Positions 46,287 to 56,287 of a stretch of 64,000 nucleotides of DNA are shown one piece after another. Source of the stretch: Rivularia sp. T60_A2020_040 (GTDB lineage Bacteria; Cyanobacteriota; Cyanobacteriia; Cyanobacteriales; Nostocaceae); contig JACYMD010000063.1 in NCBI GenBank assembly GCA_015272215.1, forward strand, positions 62,001-126,000, in the 5' to 3' direction. The notes under the pieces are model-generated. The model worked only from the letters and a program-made list of their open reading frames with translations, had not been told where the DNA came from and did no database searches. The position numbers and the translations under genes were made by a program. Numbering within the stretch: the stretch's first letter is position 1; each line of letters opens with the position of its first letter.

Positions 46287-46760
46287 CCACTCTTCCCCTA
46301 TAATTTACAGTTTTAACGGATGGTTGCCAGCTTTTGCGACATCTCCATCCTTGAGTTACTGTGTAATGGCTACCATTTTCGGTTTGAAAAGAGTTTTTAC
46401 CATTAGGAAAGAGAGATGTGACCGTTGGAAAGCTGGCATCTCTACGCTTGCACAATATTGGTTAACGCCTGATTGCGCCCAAGCATCAGCAAGTAAGTGC
46501 CGATATTTAGTTTTTTCTTTGGTTGATGTTTCTGTTGGGTTTAACACATGAAAGCCTACAATAACTAAGTTTTGCAAGTGTTTATCATATAACAGACCAT
46601 GGGTCAATACTAATTTATAATTTTGGCACTGACCCAATGTTACTAAAAGATAATTTAATCAACAGTACTATCGAGCATAGTCGCATTCATTAATATTATT
46701 CTGGAAAGTAACCCCCTATTTAAATTGCTTTGTGAAAAACGATTATTCTAGGGTATAGCT
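46287..46760. other. Gap between rnpM and infB
   Basis: 474 nt with no supported gene, although frames are open on both strands. The length leaves room for a separate infB promoter or a regulatory leader. No riboswitch class or attenuator was recognised. Confidence 0.5.
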
Positions 46761-47006
46761 TTAAGGTAAGCGCTGCCACAATGTTGTATACAGTGTTTCT
46801 GGCACTGATGTACGCAAGGCTCGTCCTAATCTATTCTTTTTTTGAGCAACACTAAGGCAACTCGGATTTGGACAAATATAGGCTGAACGCCCCATGCCCT
46901 CATCTAATTGTACCTTTCCTGAAGGAAACACGCGGACAATCCGCCAAAACTCTTGTTTTAAACTGACTTTTCGACAACTAATACAACGCCTCCAATTCGG
47001 TTTCAT
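46761..47006 (-). CDS. rnpM: YlxR family RNA-binding protein RnpM
   Basis: An 81-residue basic protein of the YlxR/DUF448 family. RRCISCRKV has the conserved CxxCR motif and MGRSAYICPNPSC the GR(S/G)AY motif. In Bacillus this protein binds and regulates RNase P; the cyanobacterial role is inferred from that. It lies 45 nt after nusA, in the standard position between nusA and infB. Confidence 0.9.
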   Translation of the reverse strand: MKPNWRRCISCRKVSLKQEFWRIVRVFPSGKVQLDEGMGRSAYICPNPSCLSVAQKKNRLGRALRTSVPETLYTTLWQRLP

Positions 47007-47051
47007 TTTAACTGACTATTCGGCTTTAGCTATTGTGCTGGATTATTACGA

Positions 47052-48410
47052 TTAATAAATACTTTGATTCTCGGACTCAAATTCTTCCTCAGCTTCATCT
47101 AACTCACTATCAAATTCTTCGGATAAAAATTCGCGATCGTCATGTTCTAATTTGTCAGATTCCAGTTTCTGCTGTTCAAGTCTTTCAAGTTCTTCAAGCT
47201 GATCAAGTTCTGCTGCGTGTTGCGCTCTTACATCTGAGAATTTGGCATCTTCTCCTTCAAAATCATACTTGGCTTTGTCTTTGATATCTATTTTCCAGCC
47301 TGTAAGTCTAGCAGCTAAACGAACGTTTTGTCCTTCCTTGCCGATGGCTAAACTTAATTGATCTTCAGCTACAAGTACGTGAGTTTGGCGGCTTTCTGGG
47401 TCCATAAGTCGGACATCATCGACTCGTGCTGGACTCAAGGCGTTGGCAATATAAGTTGCCGGATCTGGAGACCAACGAATCACGTCAATTTTTTCGCCGC
47501 GTAATTCATTAACTACTACTTGAATTCGAGAACCCCGCGCTCCAATACAAGCACCAACTGGGTCTACATCTCGGTCTAAAGTATCTACAGCTATTTTTGT
47601 TCTCGGTCCAACATAAGAAGATGGAGGATTGGCTTCGCGAGCTACGGCGACAATTCGCACAACTTCATCTTCAATTTCTGGAACTTCGTTGGCAAAAAGA
47701 TACACTACCAAACCCGCGTCAGCACGAGAAACCAGTAATTGTGGCCCTCGCTGTTGACCTTTTGAGACTTTTTTGAGATACACTCGAAAGTTTGCCCCAA
47801 TTCGGTAATTATCGTTGGGTAGTTGTTCGCGTTTGGGTAATTCGGCTTCTACTTCCGGCTGACCAAAACCACTGGTAACAGCCATGATTACCGATTGTCT
47901 TTCAAATCGCAGTACTCTTGTTTGTAGTACCGTTCCTTCTAAATCTTGAAATTCTTCTTGAATTAATTGTCGCTGCTGGTCACGTAATTTTTGCGATAAG
48001 ACTTGCTTGGTTTGCATCGCTGCCATGCGACCAAATTCTTTTTTATCGGGTGTTACATCTACAACTACTTCTTGTCCTACCAATTGCGCCGCATCATCGC
48101 CAAATTCTTCGACTTCTTTGATCACGTCTTTCAGCGCAATTTGATGGTCGGAATTGGCAACTTCTTCAACTATAATTTTTGTGGAAACAACGCGAAATCC
48201 TTCATCTTCAATATCTAATTCTACTTCAAAATTGTCAAAGTAATCTTCGTCAAACTGTTTGCGGTCTAAATTTTGAGCGCGACGATAACGTTCATAACCC
48301 TTAAGCAGAGCTTCTCTAATTGCCGATTGTACTGCAAGACGCGGTAGGTTTCGCTCCTTACTTATACTTTCAATCAATTCTTTTAATCCAAGTAATTTAA
48401 GCATTGACAT
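47052..48410 (-). CDS. nusA: Transcription termination/antitermination factor NusA
   Basis: Modulates RNA polymerase pausing and termination. The N-terminal polymerase-binding domain has [21 protein letters not shown]1 and two KH domains follow, with [20 protein letters not shown] and [20 protein letters not shown] as the KH signatures. The C-terminus is a long acidic tail ([17 protein letters not shown]). There is room for a longer frame to 48461, but the ATG at 48410 follows an AAGGAG site with 12-nt spacing and matches the family start [15 protein letters not shown]. Second gene of the operon, about 200 nt after rimP. Confidence 0.96.
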   Translation of the reverse strand: MSMLKLLGLKELIESISKERNLPRLAVQSAIREALLKGYERYRRAQNLDRKQFDEDYFDNFEVELDIEDEGFRVVSTKIIVEEVANSDHQIALKDVIKEVEEFGDDAAQLVGQEVVVDVTPDKKEFGRMAAMQTKQVLSQKLRDQQRQLIQEEFQDLEGTVLQTRVLRFERQSVIMAVTSGFGQPEVEAELPKREQLPNDNYRIGANFRVYLKKVSKGQQRGPQLLVSRADAGLVVYLFANEVPEIEDEVVRIVAVAREANPPSSYVGPRTKIAVDTLDRDVDPVGACIGARGSRIQVVVNELRGEKIDVIRWSPDPATYIANALSPARVDDVRLMDPESRQTHVLVAEDQLSLAIGKEGQNVRLAARLTGWKIDIKDKAKYDFEGEDAKFSDVRAQHAAELDQLEELERLEQQKLESDKLEHDDREFLSEEFDSELDEAEEEFESENQSIY

Positions 48411-48607
48411 ATATCGTTCGTTCTCCTTTAAAAAATCGCTACCGGGAACACCGGAATTCAAGACGATAAATAATCGGTGTGTTCACAAAACAGATATTTT
48501 GCTACAAATAAACAACTAATAGAACCATTAGATGCTCATTCTTTTCGCAAAAAACCGTTCTTCTTCACCGAGCGTAAAAGCAGTCTTGGTAGATAGTCTT
48601 CCCCGAC

Positions 48608-49072
48608 TTAATCGCGTTCTTCGTCTAACTGCACGCTCTGTATATTCGAGCGCTTAATTTCGATTACACGACCTTTTTTATTTAAGTAAACGTTGTTTTC
48701 ATCTCGGCTAACCAGTTTACCATTCCACTCAGAATGTCCTTGATGGGGTGAAGAAGTGTAAACCTTAACCGGAAACCCTTTAAAAGAGATGAATTCTCGG
48801 TCGGTCTTCAATTCCTGGGAAATACCAGGACTAGACACTTCTAATACATAGGCATCGGTGATAATTGCAGCTGCATCCAAATTTGCTTCTAAATTACGGC
48901 TCATGCGTTCGCAATCATTTAACCCAGTATCCTGTGTGGGATTACGGATATCAATTCGCAATACTGGTGGGCTTTGATTGGTATGAAAAACCACTTTCAC
49001 GACCTCTAGTCCAAGGTCTTCTGCTACTGGTGTTGCTAAATCAATTATTTGGGGAACTAAAGGATGAGTCAT
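48608..49072 (-). CDS. rimP: Ribosome maturation factor RimP
   Basis: Needed for 30S subunit maturation. At 154 residues it has the standard length. The N-terminal domain has [20 protein letters not shown] and [20 protein letters not shown], and [18 protein letters not shown] is the family signature before the C-terminal SH3-like domain. First gene of the rimP-nusA-rnpM-infB operon; the promoter should lie in 49073-49250. Confidence 0.95.
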   Translation of the reverse strand: MTHPLVPQIIDLATPVAEDLGLEVVKVVFHTNQSPPVLRIDIRNPTQDTGLNDCERMSRNLEANLDAAAIITDAYVLEVSSPGISQELKTDREFISFKGFPVKVYTSSPHQGHSEWNGKLVSRDENNVYLNKKGRVIEIKRSNIQSVQLDEERD

Positions 49073-49253
49073 GTGGCAATTCCAACAAAAAAAGTGGGCT
49101 AGTACCCACTCCCTGCGATAAGGATATCTTCCAAGAAGTCTTGCAACGAACTCTAAGATAGCTCGTCTCTAATTTGAGTTTAGCGCATTTTTTCAAAATG
49201 CTTGCAGCAAAAAATGTTCGATTACTCATCTGTATTTTGATGCGGTATATCTA

Positions 49254-50696
49254 TCAAAGATAAGTTCTGGTAGGGTGGTTTGTATCTGTCAATAAGGGAA
49301 GGGATACTTCTGTTTGGAGATTCCTAGTTTGTTCAAGGATTTGCTCTACATCTTCTTCGGAAAGACGTTGAACGTAATTAATTTTCATTTCTTCCAAGAA
49401 GTCGATTAATAAGCTTTGTATTTCTGAGATGACTTGTTTTTTTTGAATTTCGGAGGTCATTGCTTCTGAGAAGCGTTTTAATAGCTGGCTGGAGAGTTTG
49501 GCGGAAACTGGATCTTCTGTTGCAGATACTAAAGCATGATAGAGGTTGGTGGCAATTTGAGTCGCCAATTGTTCGCTTAATTGATGCTGCATTTGTCCTA
49601 TTCCTGGCAGGTTACGAAAATTGCTGTAGATCGGAGATTGGCTAAATGCACTATTTATATTGTGCTGGAGCAGAGCAATGATTTCCGGTTGAATTTTTGG
49701 TAGTACTTGGTAAATAACTGTTTGTACGAAAATTCCTGCCAAGGCTTCTATTTCATTAATATTATTAATGTCCACATAAGGACGCAATGTTTGACTTTGT
49801 TGTAACCAACGTGTTAAGTCTCCTTGTTTAATAGAATTTTGAGTTTGATTTATAACTCTTACCACTACGATTTGTGTTATCTCTTCAGCAAAATTAGCTA
49901 CAATGCCTTGTTGAATTTGATGTCGTAAACTGTATAAATTTAATATTTTTGCTTTCTCTATACGAAATAAAACAGGTATGATTCGCAACCAACGCCAAAA
50001 AGGTAATACTAGAAAGATATCGTACCAACGCCATAACACTGCATTGAACCAGCTAAACCCAGGATGACGACGTTTTATATAGTAACTACGGGCTAATAAT
50101 TCAATTGTGAATAAAAGTACAAATGGTAAGTCAATTATCCAAAATTTATCGATAAATTCTCCATTTTCGCCAATTTGTCGATAGTAATTAGTCGCAATTA
50201 ACGGTTTAATTTTACTGTTAAAAAAACTTATTTCTTGATTCCAACCTTGTTTTAGTAAATATTCTTGACTCCAAAAACTAATAAATGCGCGTTTTGAAGA
50301 TTCATTATCAAGACGTTCGCGCATCCGATTTTTGATTTTTTCCAAAGTGCCGCTTTTTGAAACTCCTGCAAATGGATTGTTTTCAATCATTTCTACGCTC
50401 AAATCACTTAATTCTTCTAATTTGCTTGTTGATAGAGTTGAAGTTAATCCTGTTTGAGCGATTTGTTGTTCCAATTCTTCTACAGTTTTTAAATAATTTT
50501 CAGTTTCTCGATGAGGTTCAATTCCTTTAATTGGGTCGTATATTGTTTGAATTTGAGGTAAGTTACGTAAATAAAAATCCCGCCACCCAATATAAGTTAA
50601 ATTAAATAATACTAATCCTAAGTTTACCGTGGCGATCAGAGCCATGAATCTTTCAAACCAAAGATTTCGCTTGTTGATAAGTTTTTTCTTTTTCAT
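49254..50696 (-). CDS. Voltage-sensor-like membrane protein of unknown function
   Basis: A 480-residue protein. One N-terminal helix is at about 15-33. A mostly soluble loop of about 145 residues follows, then a hydrophobic block at about 187-250 containing FVLLFTIELLARSYYIKRR, WRWYDIFLVLPFWRWLR and IIPVLFRIEKA. The spaced Arg residues after an acidic helix resemble the S2-S3-S4 segment of voltage-sensing domains, but no pore helix or selectivity filter (TVGYG) was found. The C-terminal 220 residues are helical with coiled-coil character. No named family was recognised. It could be a VSD-like sensor or a mechanosensitive-type protein. The start ATG is followed by MKKKKLINKRNLW. Confidence 0.62.
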   Translation of the reverse strand: MKKKKLINKRNLWFERFMALIATVNLGLVLFNLTYIGWRDFYLRNLPQIQTIYDPIKGIEPHRETENYLKTVEELEQQIAQTGLTSTLSTSKLEELSDLSVEMIENNPFAGVSKSGTLEKIKNRMRERLDNESSKRAFISFWSQEYLLKQGWNQEISFFNSKIKPLIATNYYRQIGENGEFIDKFWIIDLPFVLLFTIELLARSYYIKRRHPGFSWFNAVLWRWYDIFLVLPFWRWLRIIPVLFRIEKAKILNLYSLRHQIQQGIVANFAEEITQIVVVRVINQTQNSIKQGDLTRWLQQSQTLRPYVDINNINEIEALAGIFVQTVIYQVLPKIQPEIIALLQHNINSAFSQSPIYSNFRNLPGIGQMQHQLSEQLATQIATNLYHALVSATEDPVSAKLSSQLLKRFSEAMTSEIQKKQVISEIQSLLIDFLEEMKINYVQRLSEEDVEQILEQTRNLQTEVSLPLLTDTNHPTRTYL

Positions 50697-51030
50697 TATT
50701 TTTCAGTGGTATTACATATTTTTTACTCGACATAGCGTATTTTATTCACTCATCATAAGGGATTCTATAATGTTTGTTACCAAGTAAATAAAATTTTGAG
50801 AGTATATTTTGCATCACATCAAATGTTTACTCACTTCTAAATTTTTCGACTATTTATACAATATTTTTAAAATACATCTATAGGAAGATGACAAAATTAT
50901 TTGTGGCAAAATGTTTTGAATAGTTAAAAAAAATTTAGATTAATCAAAAAATCACTAAGAATAATCAAAAATATTGATAAAAATACCTTAAATAAACTTA
51001 AAATGCAGCTAATGACTCGGAGTTTTAATC
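50697..51030. other. Intergenic promoter region, AT-rich
   Basis: 334 nt between divergent genes. Very AT-rich with no recognised motif or repeat. Confidence 0.5.
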
Positions 51031-51789
51031 ATGTGGTGTGAGTTTAGTAATAAAAGTATTAGTGTAGTAACTGCCTGTGTAATTGTAGGTAGTGTAGCTG
51101 TTTCAAGTACAGTTTTAGCCGCTCGTGAACGCAATTATACTCCACGGGAATTCCGTTCTGTCTTGTACGGATTGGGATACAACGTGGCAGTATCGGATGC
51201 ACCTTTGACGGATGCTCAAACAACAAAAGCAATCCGCGAATTTCAACAAGGCTACAACATAGGAGTTGACGGGATAGCAGGACCAAATACTCAAAATCTT
51301 GCTGCCGACATTGTTAGAAGCCTCAAATACAACTTGAATTTGGTCGCTAATCCCGATCCTCAATTACCTCTCGATCAATTTTACGGACCAACAACCCAAG
51401 AAGTAGTTAAAAAATATCAAGAACAGTTACAGCTTGAACAAACTGGAATCGCTGATTTGGCTTTGCGGCAAAGACTTAATCAACAAGCGAAACAGGAGAC
51501 TCCGGAATCTGAACCGGAGGCAACACCATCGCCAACCCCATCTCCAACAGCAACACCAGAAGTAACTCCAACTCCGGTATTTCCAGAAGTAACCCCAACT
51601 CCAACCACAACACCAGAAGTAACCCCAACTCCCGTATTTCCGGAAGCAACCCCAACACCTACAGAATCACCCGACGACGATGATGAGGAAGGAATACCGC
51701 AACCAACCCCATCACCAACAGCAACACCAGAAGTAACCCCAACTCCTGTAATACCCACTGTAAATCCAATACCTACAGAAACGCCTTAA
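51031..51789 (+). CDS. Secreted peptidoglycan-binding-domain protein with Pro/Thr-rich tail
   Basis: A 252-residue exported protein. The signal peptide spans about residues 1-31 (SVVTACVIVGSVAVSSTVLA). Two peptidoglycan_binding_1-like repeats are at about 37-80 and 88-140 (TTKAIREFQQGYNIGVDGIA, TQEVVKKYQEQLQLEQTGIA), which should hold it on the cell wall. The last 100 residues are a repetitive tail of TPEVTPTPVFPE-type units with an acidic DDDDEEG interruption, likely an extended wall-spanning stalk. No enzyme domain was seen. Convergent with the Clp-fold protease gene over a CTACGTCTC palindrome. Confidence 0.82.
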   Translation: MWCEFSNKSISVVTACVIVGSVAVSSTVLAARERNYTPREFRSVLYGLGYNVAVSDAPLTDAQTTKAIREFQQGYNIGVDGIAGPNTQNLAADIVRSLKYNLNLVANPDPQLPLDQFYGPTTQEVVKKYQEQLQLEQTGIADLALRQRLNQQAKQETPESEPEATPSPTPSPTATPEVTPTPVFPEVTPTPTTTPEVTPTPVFPEATPTPTESPDDDDEEGIPQPTPSPTATPEVTPTPVIPTVNPIPTETP

Positions 51790-51818
51790 AGGTTAAAGGT
51801 CTAAGGTTAAAAGGTACA

Positions 51819-51843
51819 GACGTAGTAATGCTACGTCTCTACA
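51819..51843. repeat. AGACGTAG...CTACGTCTCTA palindrome, copy 3
   Basis: AGACGTAGTAATGCTACGTC followed by TCTA. A clean stem between convergent genes that may also act as a terminator. Relatives at 3570-3597 and 34161-34190. Confidence 0.6.
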
Positions 51844-51850
51844 ACTCCTT

Positions 51851-52735
51851 TCAGTTTTGTTCTTCCATCGGTCTACCTTTGGGAACTGGAAGAAGGGGAC
51901 GGCGGTCATCATAAGGCATTGGGATGTACTGTACCGAAGGTCTTCCGCCTTGTGGTTGCGGGTACAACTCCATCAGGTCGTAGACGATTCGGGGCAATCC
52001 GGCTGTGACGGGTAGCCCCATTTCCGTTGCTTCTTCAACTGTTATGGGATAATCGTGAGTAACTTGTCCAGTTGTCAAAGCTTCAATAATTTTTTCAATA
52101 TCTTCTGGTTTAACTTTTTGCTGGGGGATAGAATCTTTAAGTAAAGTTCTGACGAAGCGCTGTACTTGATTCATGGCTTTGCGGGATAGGTCAGCCATAA
52201 TCAAAGTCTGGTCGTCAACTTCACTAATAGGTTTATCTTCAACAACTTTAATGATACTCGCAGCAGGTAAATTACCAAGTTGAGGATCTACAGGTCCGAG
52301 AACGGCATTTGCATCCATCACAATTTCATCAGCTGCCAGAGCAAGCATTGTACCACCACTCATGGCATAGTGAGGCACGAAAACGCTTACTTTAGCTTGA
52401 TGACGAATTAAAGCTCTGGCAATTTGTTCGGTTGCTAAAACCAAGCCACCGGGAGTGTGCAAAATCAAGTCTATAGGAACATCTGGTGGAGTCAGACGAA
52501 TTGCTCGGAGAATTTTTTCGGAATCTTCGATGGTAATATAGCTCGAAATTGGTATACCCAGAAAACTAATAGACTCTTGACGGTGAATCAGCAAAATTAC
52601 CCGACTTTTACGACTTTGTTGAAACTCATCGATACTACGGAAGCGACGATATTCCATTTGACGACGTTGCCAAATCGGTTGCAATGAAGAAAGCAGCAGA
52701 AAAATCCCAAATATCTCAAAAATACCAAAACTCAT
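51851..52735 (-). CDS. Membrane-anchored SDH-family Clp-fold serine protease
   Basis: A 294-residue protein with an N-terminal membrane helix (FGIFEIFGIFLLLSSLQPIW) and a ClpP/crotonase-type fold. LILHTPGGLVLATEQIARAL is the strand and oxyanion-turn segment, and HYAMSGGTMLALAADEIVM holds the expected nucleophile Ser, followed by DANAVLGPVDPQLG. The core matches SDH-type proteinases, which are widespread in bacteria with unclear substrates. A soluble relative is at 38383-39333. The C-terminal 40 residues are Pro/Arg-rich and flexible. It stands alone. Repeats fill the region upstream. Confidence 0.85.
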   Translation of the reverse strand: MSFGIFEIFGIFLLLSSLQPIWQRRQMEYRRFRSIDEFQQSRKSRVILLIHRQESISFLGIPISSYITIEDSEKILRAIRLTPPDVPIDLILHTPGGLVLATEQIARALIRHQAKVSVFVPHYAMSGGTMLALAADEIVMDANAVLGPVDPQLGNLPAASIIKVVEDKPISEVDDQTLIMADLSRKAMNQVQRFVRTLLKDSIPQQKVKPEDIEKIIEALTTGQVTHDYPITVEEATEMGLPVTAGLPRIVYDLMELYPQPQGGRPSVQYIPMPYDDRRPLLPVPKGRPMEEQN

Positions 52736-52833
52736 AAAACAAATTGTTCAAATTTAACGGTTTACGTCCTACATTCTCACAACTTTTGGTAAATTGGATG
52801 TCTATCTAAAGACAGTTATCAGGAATTAAAGAA

Positions 52834-52862
52834 TTTTGGATTTTAGATTTTGGATTTTGGAT
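52834..52862. repeat. STRR-like tract
   Basis: GGATTTTAGATTTTGGATTT-type heptamers. Followed by TGTCCGTAAGGACA, a small palindrome at 52891-52904. Confidence 0.55.
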
Positions 52863-52934
52863 TACAAATTAGGAGTGAAGCGCGTAGCGTGTCCGTAAGG
52901 ACATGGAGTTACTACCACCGGATTTACCAGTTAT

Positions 52935-52997
52935 CAGTTATCAGTTGCGACGGTTTATGGTCGGAGATCAGATAGTACGCATATTAATAGATAACTG
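52935..52997. repeat. CAGTTATCAGTTGCGACGG repeat, copy 2
   Basis: Starts CAGTTATCAGTTGCGACGGT and ends GCATATTAATAGATAACTG, then GTCAACTGTCAACTG tandems that run to the stop codon of the kinase-WD40 gene. Close relative of 34843-34905. Confidence 0.65.
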
Positions 52998-53011
52998 TCA
53001 ACTGTCAACTG

Positions 53012-54796
53012 TCAACTGTGCTGTTGCCAAATTTTTATCGTATTGTCATCGCTACCGCTAACTATAGTCTTCCCGTTGGGGCTGATAGCGACTGATCGAA
53101 CATAATTAGAGTGACCTTTTAAAGTACAAATTTCATTACCCGTACTTGTTTGCCAAATTTTGATGGTATTATCCCAACTACCACTAGCTAGAAATTTTTG
53201 ATCTGGACTTAGTGCTACTGTCCACACTGCATCTGAGTGACCGATCAAAGTACGAATTTCTCTACCAGTACTTATAGACCACACTTTAATAGTATTATCG
53301 GAACTACCAGTAACTAAAATTTTCCCATCTTGACTGTAGGTTAGGGAGTTGACAAATAAAGAATGTCCTCTCAAAGTGCGAATTTCTTTACCTGTATCCG
53401 TTTGCCATATTTTAATTGTGTAGTCAGCACTAGCACTAGCTAAAAACTGCCCATCTGGACTCCATGCAACTGAACAAACTGAATCGCAATGTCCTGTAAA
53501 ATTAGCAATTTCTCGACCCCTGTTGACTTGCCAAAGTTTGATAGTGCGATCGACGCTACCGCTGGCGAGAAGTTGATTATTTGGACTAAAATTAAGGGTA
53601 TTTACGCAGCTACTATGACCTTTGTAAGTACGAATTTCTCTACCAGTACTTACAGACCATAATTTGATAGTCTCATCCCAACTGCCACTAGCCAGGATTT
53701 CTCCATTGTGGCTAAAAACAAGGCTGTCAATTATACCTGAATGACCCGAAAACCAACCTCCTAATTGACGTAACAGTTTTCCTGTCTTAAGTTCCCATAA
53801 TTTGATTGTTTTGTCGCTACTACCACTAGCAAGCAGTTGACCATCGGGACTTATAGTAACAGAATGAACCATACTATTATGTGCTTTCAGGGTATTTACG
53901 CATTTCCATTTGTGGGCAAGTAGGGACTTGGCACGAGGTGTGATGATTTGTGTTGGTGGTATCGCTCCGACTATCGGTTTTTCGAGTAATTGCAGCCATT
54001 GCTGTACAGATTGCGGGCGATAATTTGCATTTAATGCCATTCCGTGCATTATCGCTTGGTTTGTTCTATCGCTGATGTGGGGATTTAAATCTTGTGGTGG
54101 TTTAAGTAAGGTGTTTTTGCTTCTATTATCGGCACTTGTAGGAATAAATCCCGTCAGCAAGGTGTATAAAGTGGCGGCTAAAGCGTAAACATCAATAAAT
54201 TCTCCCCGTGATGCTGAGCTTTGATATTGTTCTGGTGGAGCAAAACCAGGAGTATGATAAGTTGTATGTTTTTGCACTTCGTTGGCAATAAATTCTCTGG
54301 CTATACCAAAGTCAATTAATACGGCTTCCGATTTACCTTGACGAATAATAATGTTACTGGGTTTGATGTCTCTGTGTAACAAACCTCGACGATGAATAAC
54401 TTTTAACGCATTACCTATTTGCTGAATGTATTGCAGGGCTTCTGTTTCAGATAATACTCCCATTCTTCGTAAATATTTGGCTAAATCTTCACCTGCGATG
54501 TACTCCATCGCTATACAAGGCAAATTTTCTTCGTTAAAAATCTTTTCTATTTCAACTATATGAGGATGCCGACATACAGCTAACCTTACTGCTTCATCAT
54601 GAAAGTCTCGCTGCATTTTATTTAGATATGGTTTCCAAGCGGGATTGTCAAGAATCTCTTCTTTTATAGTCTTGATAACTCGCAATTCCCTACGTTGATT
54701 TCTCGCGAGATAGGTTATACCCATTCCACCTTCACCGAGAATATTTTCAATTATGTAGCGATCGCTATTTAACTTTTTCCCACTCTGCCAAACCAT
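53012..54796 (-). CDS. Ser/Thr protein kinase with seven WD40 repeats
   Basis: A 594-residue Hanks-type kinase. Kinase domain at about 10-275: glycine loop LGEGGMGITYLAR, Lys in RVIKTIKEE, catalytic loop HRDIKPSNIIIR, DFG in VLIDFGIAREF, and PGFAPPEQYQSS. All key residues are present, so it should be active. No membrane helix follows. The C-terminal half is seven WD40 repeats (for example GQLLASGSSDKTIKLWELKT, GKTIVSGSDDNTIKIWQ), enough for a closed seven-bladed propeller used as a protein-binding platform. This fusion is typical of filamentous cyanobacteria. A second kinase gene lies 1.5 kb away on the same strand. Confidence 0.95.
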   Translation of the reverse strand: MVWQSGKKLNSDRYIIENILGEGGMGITYLARNQRRELRVIKTIKEEILDNPAWKPYLNKMQRDFHDEAVRLAVCRHPHIVEIEKIFNEENLPCIAMEYIAGEDLAKYLRRMGVLSETEALQYIQQIGNALKVIHRRGLLHRDIKPSNIIIRQGKSEAVLIDFGIAREFIANEVQKHTTYHTPGFAPPEQYQSSASRGEFIDVYALAATLYTLLTGFIPTSADNRSKNTLLKPPQDLNPHISDRTNQAIMHGMALNANYRPQSVQQWLQLLEKPIVGAIPPTQIITPRAKSLLAHKWKCVNTLKAHNSMVHSVTISPDGQLLASGSSDKTIKLWELKTGKLLRQLGGWFSGHSGIIDSLVFSHNGEILASGSWDETIKLWSVSTGREIRTYKGHSSCVNTLNFSPNNQLLASGSVDRTIKLWQVNRGREIANFTGHCDSVCSVAWSPDGQFLASASADYTIKIWQTDTGKEIRTLRGHSLFVNSLTYSQDGKILVTGSSDNTIKVWSISTGREIRTLIGHSDAVWTVALSPDQKFLASGSWDNTIKIWQTSTGNEICTLKGHSNYVRSVAISPNGKTIVSGSDDNTIKIWQQHS

Positions 54797-55150
54797 TAGT
54801 GAACACGATGATTTTCTGGTATTTATTGTTGCATACTTTTTCAGTCCAGTTAAGAAATGTTCATGAGAATTTTTAGAACCCTGATTTTAGGTGTAAAAAT
54901 CTTACTTAAATATAAAAAAAATACTTGATTAGTTAGTTATGTATTACAATTCATTAGATAATTATGTTGTTGAATTAGAAAGGTTTGGTTAAGAAAAGTT
55001 TCAACCTCTATTCAAAAAGCTTAATAGTTCGTAAATTCAGTTACCTGCCGAAATAGTTTGATTTATCTTTGTAGTAATAAATATTATTTATAGCTTAATT
55101 TATTTGAGAGCTAATTCATTATAATCTTGAAGCTTTTGCATGAGAATAAA
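54797..55150. other. Intergenic region between divergent kinase and sensor genes
   Basis: About 350 AT-rich nt. No repeat family member, gene or clear promoter was recognised. Confidence 0.5.
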
Positions 55151-56074
55151 ATGGTTCAGAATATGTTAAAAAATTTACGTTTAAAACAAAAATTTACAAT
55201 ATTACTGTTAATCATCTTGATTGTAGGTGTGAGCGTGAGTGGATTAGCTTTATCTTTCGTACTCACACAAAATGCTAAGCGCGAAGTTGCGAATACTGCT
55301 TTAATTTTGATGGAAACAATGAGTTCGGTTCGCGATTATACTAGTACTCAAATCAATCCAGAATTAACGGATAAATTAGAAATAACTTTTTTACCGCAAA
55401 CTGTACCTGCTTATTCGGCTAGAGAGGTATTTGATAATTTAAGAAAGAAAGGGGAATATAAAGACTTTTTTTATAAAGAAGCAACCCTTAATCCTACCAA
55501 TCTTCGAGATAAAGCTGATGTTTTTGAAACGAAAATAGTCGAGGATTTCAAAAGTCAAAAAAAATCAGAATTGAGCGGTTTTCGTTCGCTTCCTGGTGGA
55601 GATATTTTCTATATTGCTCGTCCCTTAGCGGTAACAGAACAAAGTTGTTTACAATGTCACAGTACAGTTGATGTTGCACCTCCAAGCATGATACAACGTT
55701 ACGGTACGGCTCACGGATTTGGGTGGAAATTAAATGAAATAATCGGCGCTCAAATGATTTCAGTTCCTGCGGATAGAGTTATTCAAAAGGCAAATAAATC
55801 ATCTGTTGTAATTATCGGTATTGTATCGATGGTTTTTGCGGCAGTTATTATTTCAGTAAATGTATTTTTGAATAGGCAAGTTATACTTCCTCTGAAAAAA
55901 ATTACCCGCGTAGCTGAAGAAGTTAGTACCGGGCATATGGAAGTTGATTTTGATCAGGTTTCTAATGACGAAATTGGTAATCTTGCTAGAGCCTTTAAAA
56001 GGATGAAATTAAGTTTAGAAATGGCGATGAAAAGGCTTAAAAATTCGGGAAATACTCACAAGAATACTGGTTGA
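55151..56074 (+). CDS. DUF3365-HAMP haem-binding sensor without output domain
   Basis: A 307-residue membrane protein. Helix 1 is at about 16-40 (FTILLLIILIVGVSVSGLAL). A periplasmic DUF3365 (Tll0287-like) sensor domain follows, with a single c-type haem motif in QSCLQCHST. Helix 2 is at about 220-245, and a HAMP domain (RQVILPLKKITRVAEEVSTG, DEIGNLARAFKRMKLSL) ends the protein. Such sensors are thought to respond to redox or gases. There is no kinase or cyclase output, so a partner is needed; the flanking Ser/Thr kinase genes are candidates. The frame is open to a TTG at 55127, but the ATG at 55151 is preferred. Confidence 0.88.
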   Translation: MVQNMLKNLRLKQKFTILLLIILIVGVSVSGLALSFVLTQNAKREVANTALILMETMSSVRDYTSTQINPELTDKLEITFLPQTVPAYSAREVFDNLRKKGEYKDFFYKEATLNPTNLRDKADVFETKIVEDFKSQKKSELSGFRSLPGGDIFYIARPLAVTEQSCLQCHSTVDVAPPSMIQRYGTAHGFGWKLNEIIGAQMISVPADRVIQKANKSSVVIIGIVSMVFAAVIISVNVFLNRQVILPLKKITRVAEEVSTGHMEVDFDQVSNDEIGNLARAFKRMKLSLEMAMKRLKNSGNTHKNTG

Positions 56075-56202
56075 TAGAGTTTATTATATTGTCAGGGTAG
56101 GGAATTGGTAATTGGTAATAGTTTTATTTTTTTCTAATTTTTTACACTAGATAAAGTTTCAATATAATTCATTATTAATAACCCAAATAATCCCTAAGCT
56201 GA

Positions 56203-56262
56203 GAAGTCGTTTTTTTGTGAATTTTTGATTTTTTTACAAATATTTTTCCTAAAAACCCGACT
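56203..56262. repeat. Decayed AAGTCGGG-family hairpin
   Basis: GAGAAGTCGTTTTTTTGTGA and CCTAAAAACCCGACTTA still pair in part. It lies between convergent stops (56074 and 56288) and may still end transcripts. Confidence 0.5.
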
Positions 56263-56287
56263 TATTTGATAATCAATAATAATAATT

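Noticed and set aside
51476-51758. Minus-strand frames opposite the Pro/Thr-rich tail of the peptidoglycan-binding protein
   Set aside because: Simple complement of a repetitive coding tail; the plus-strand gene has a signal peptide and domains.
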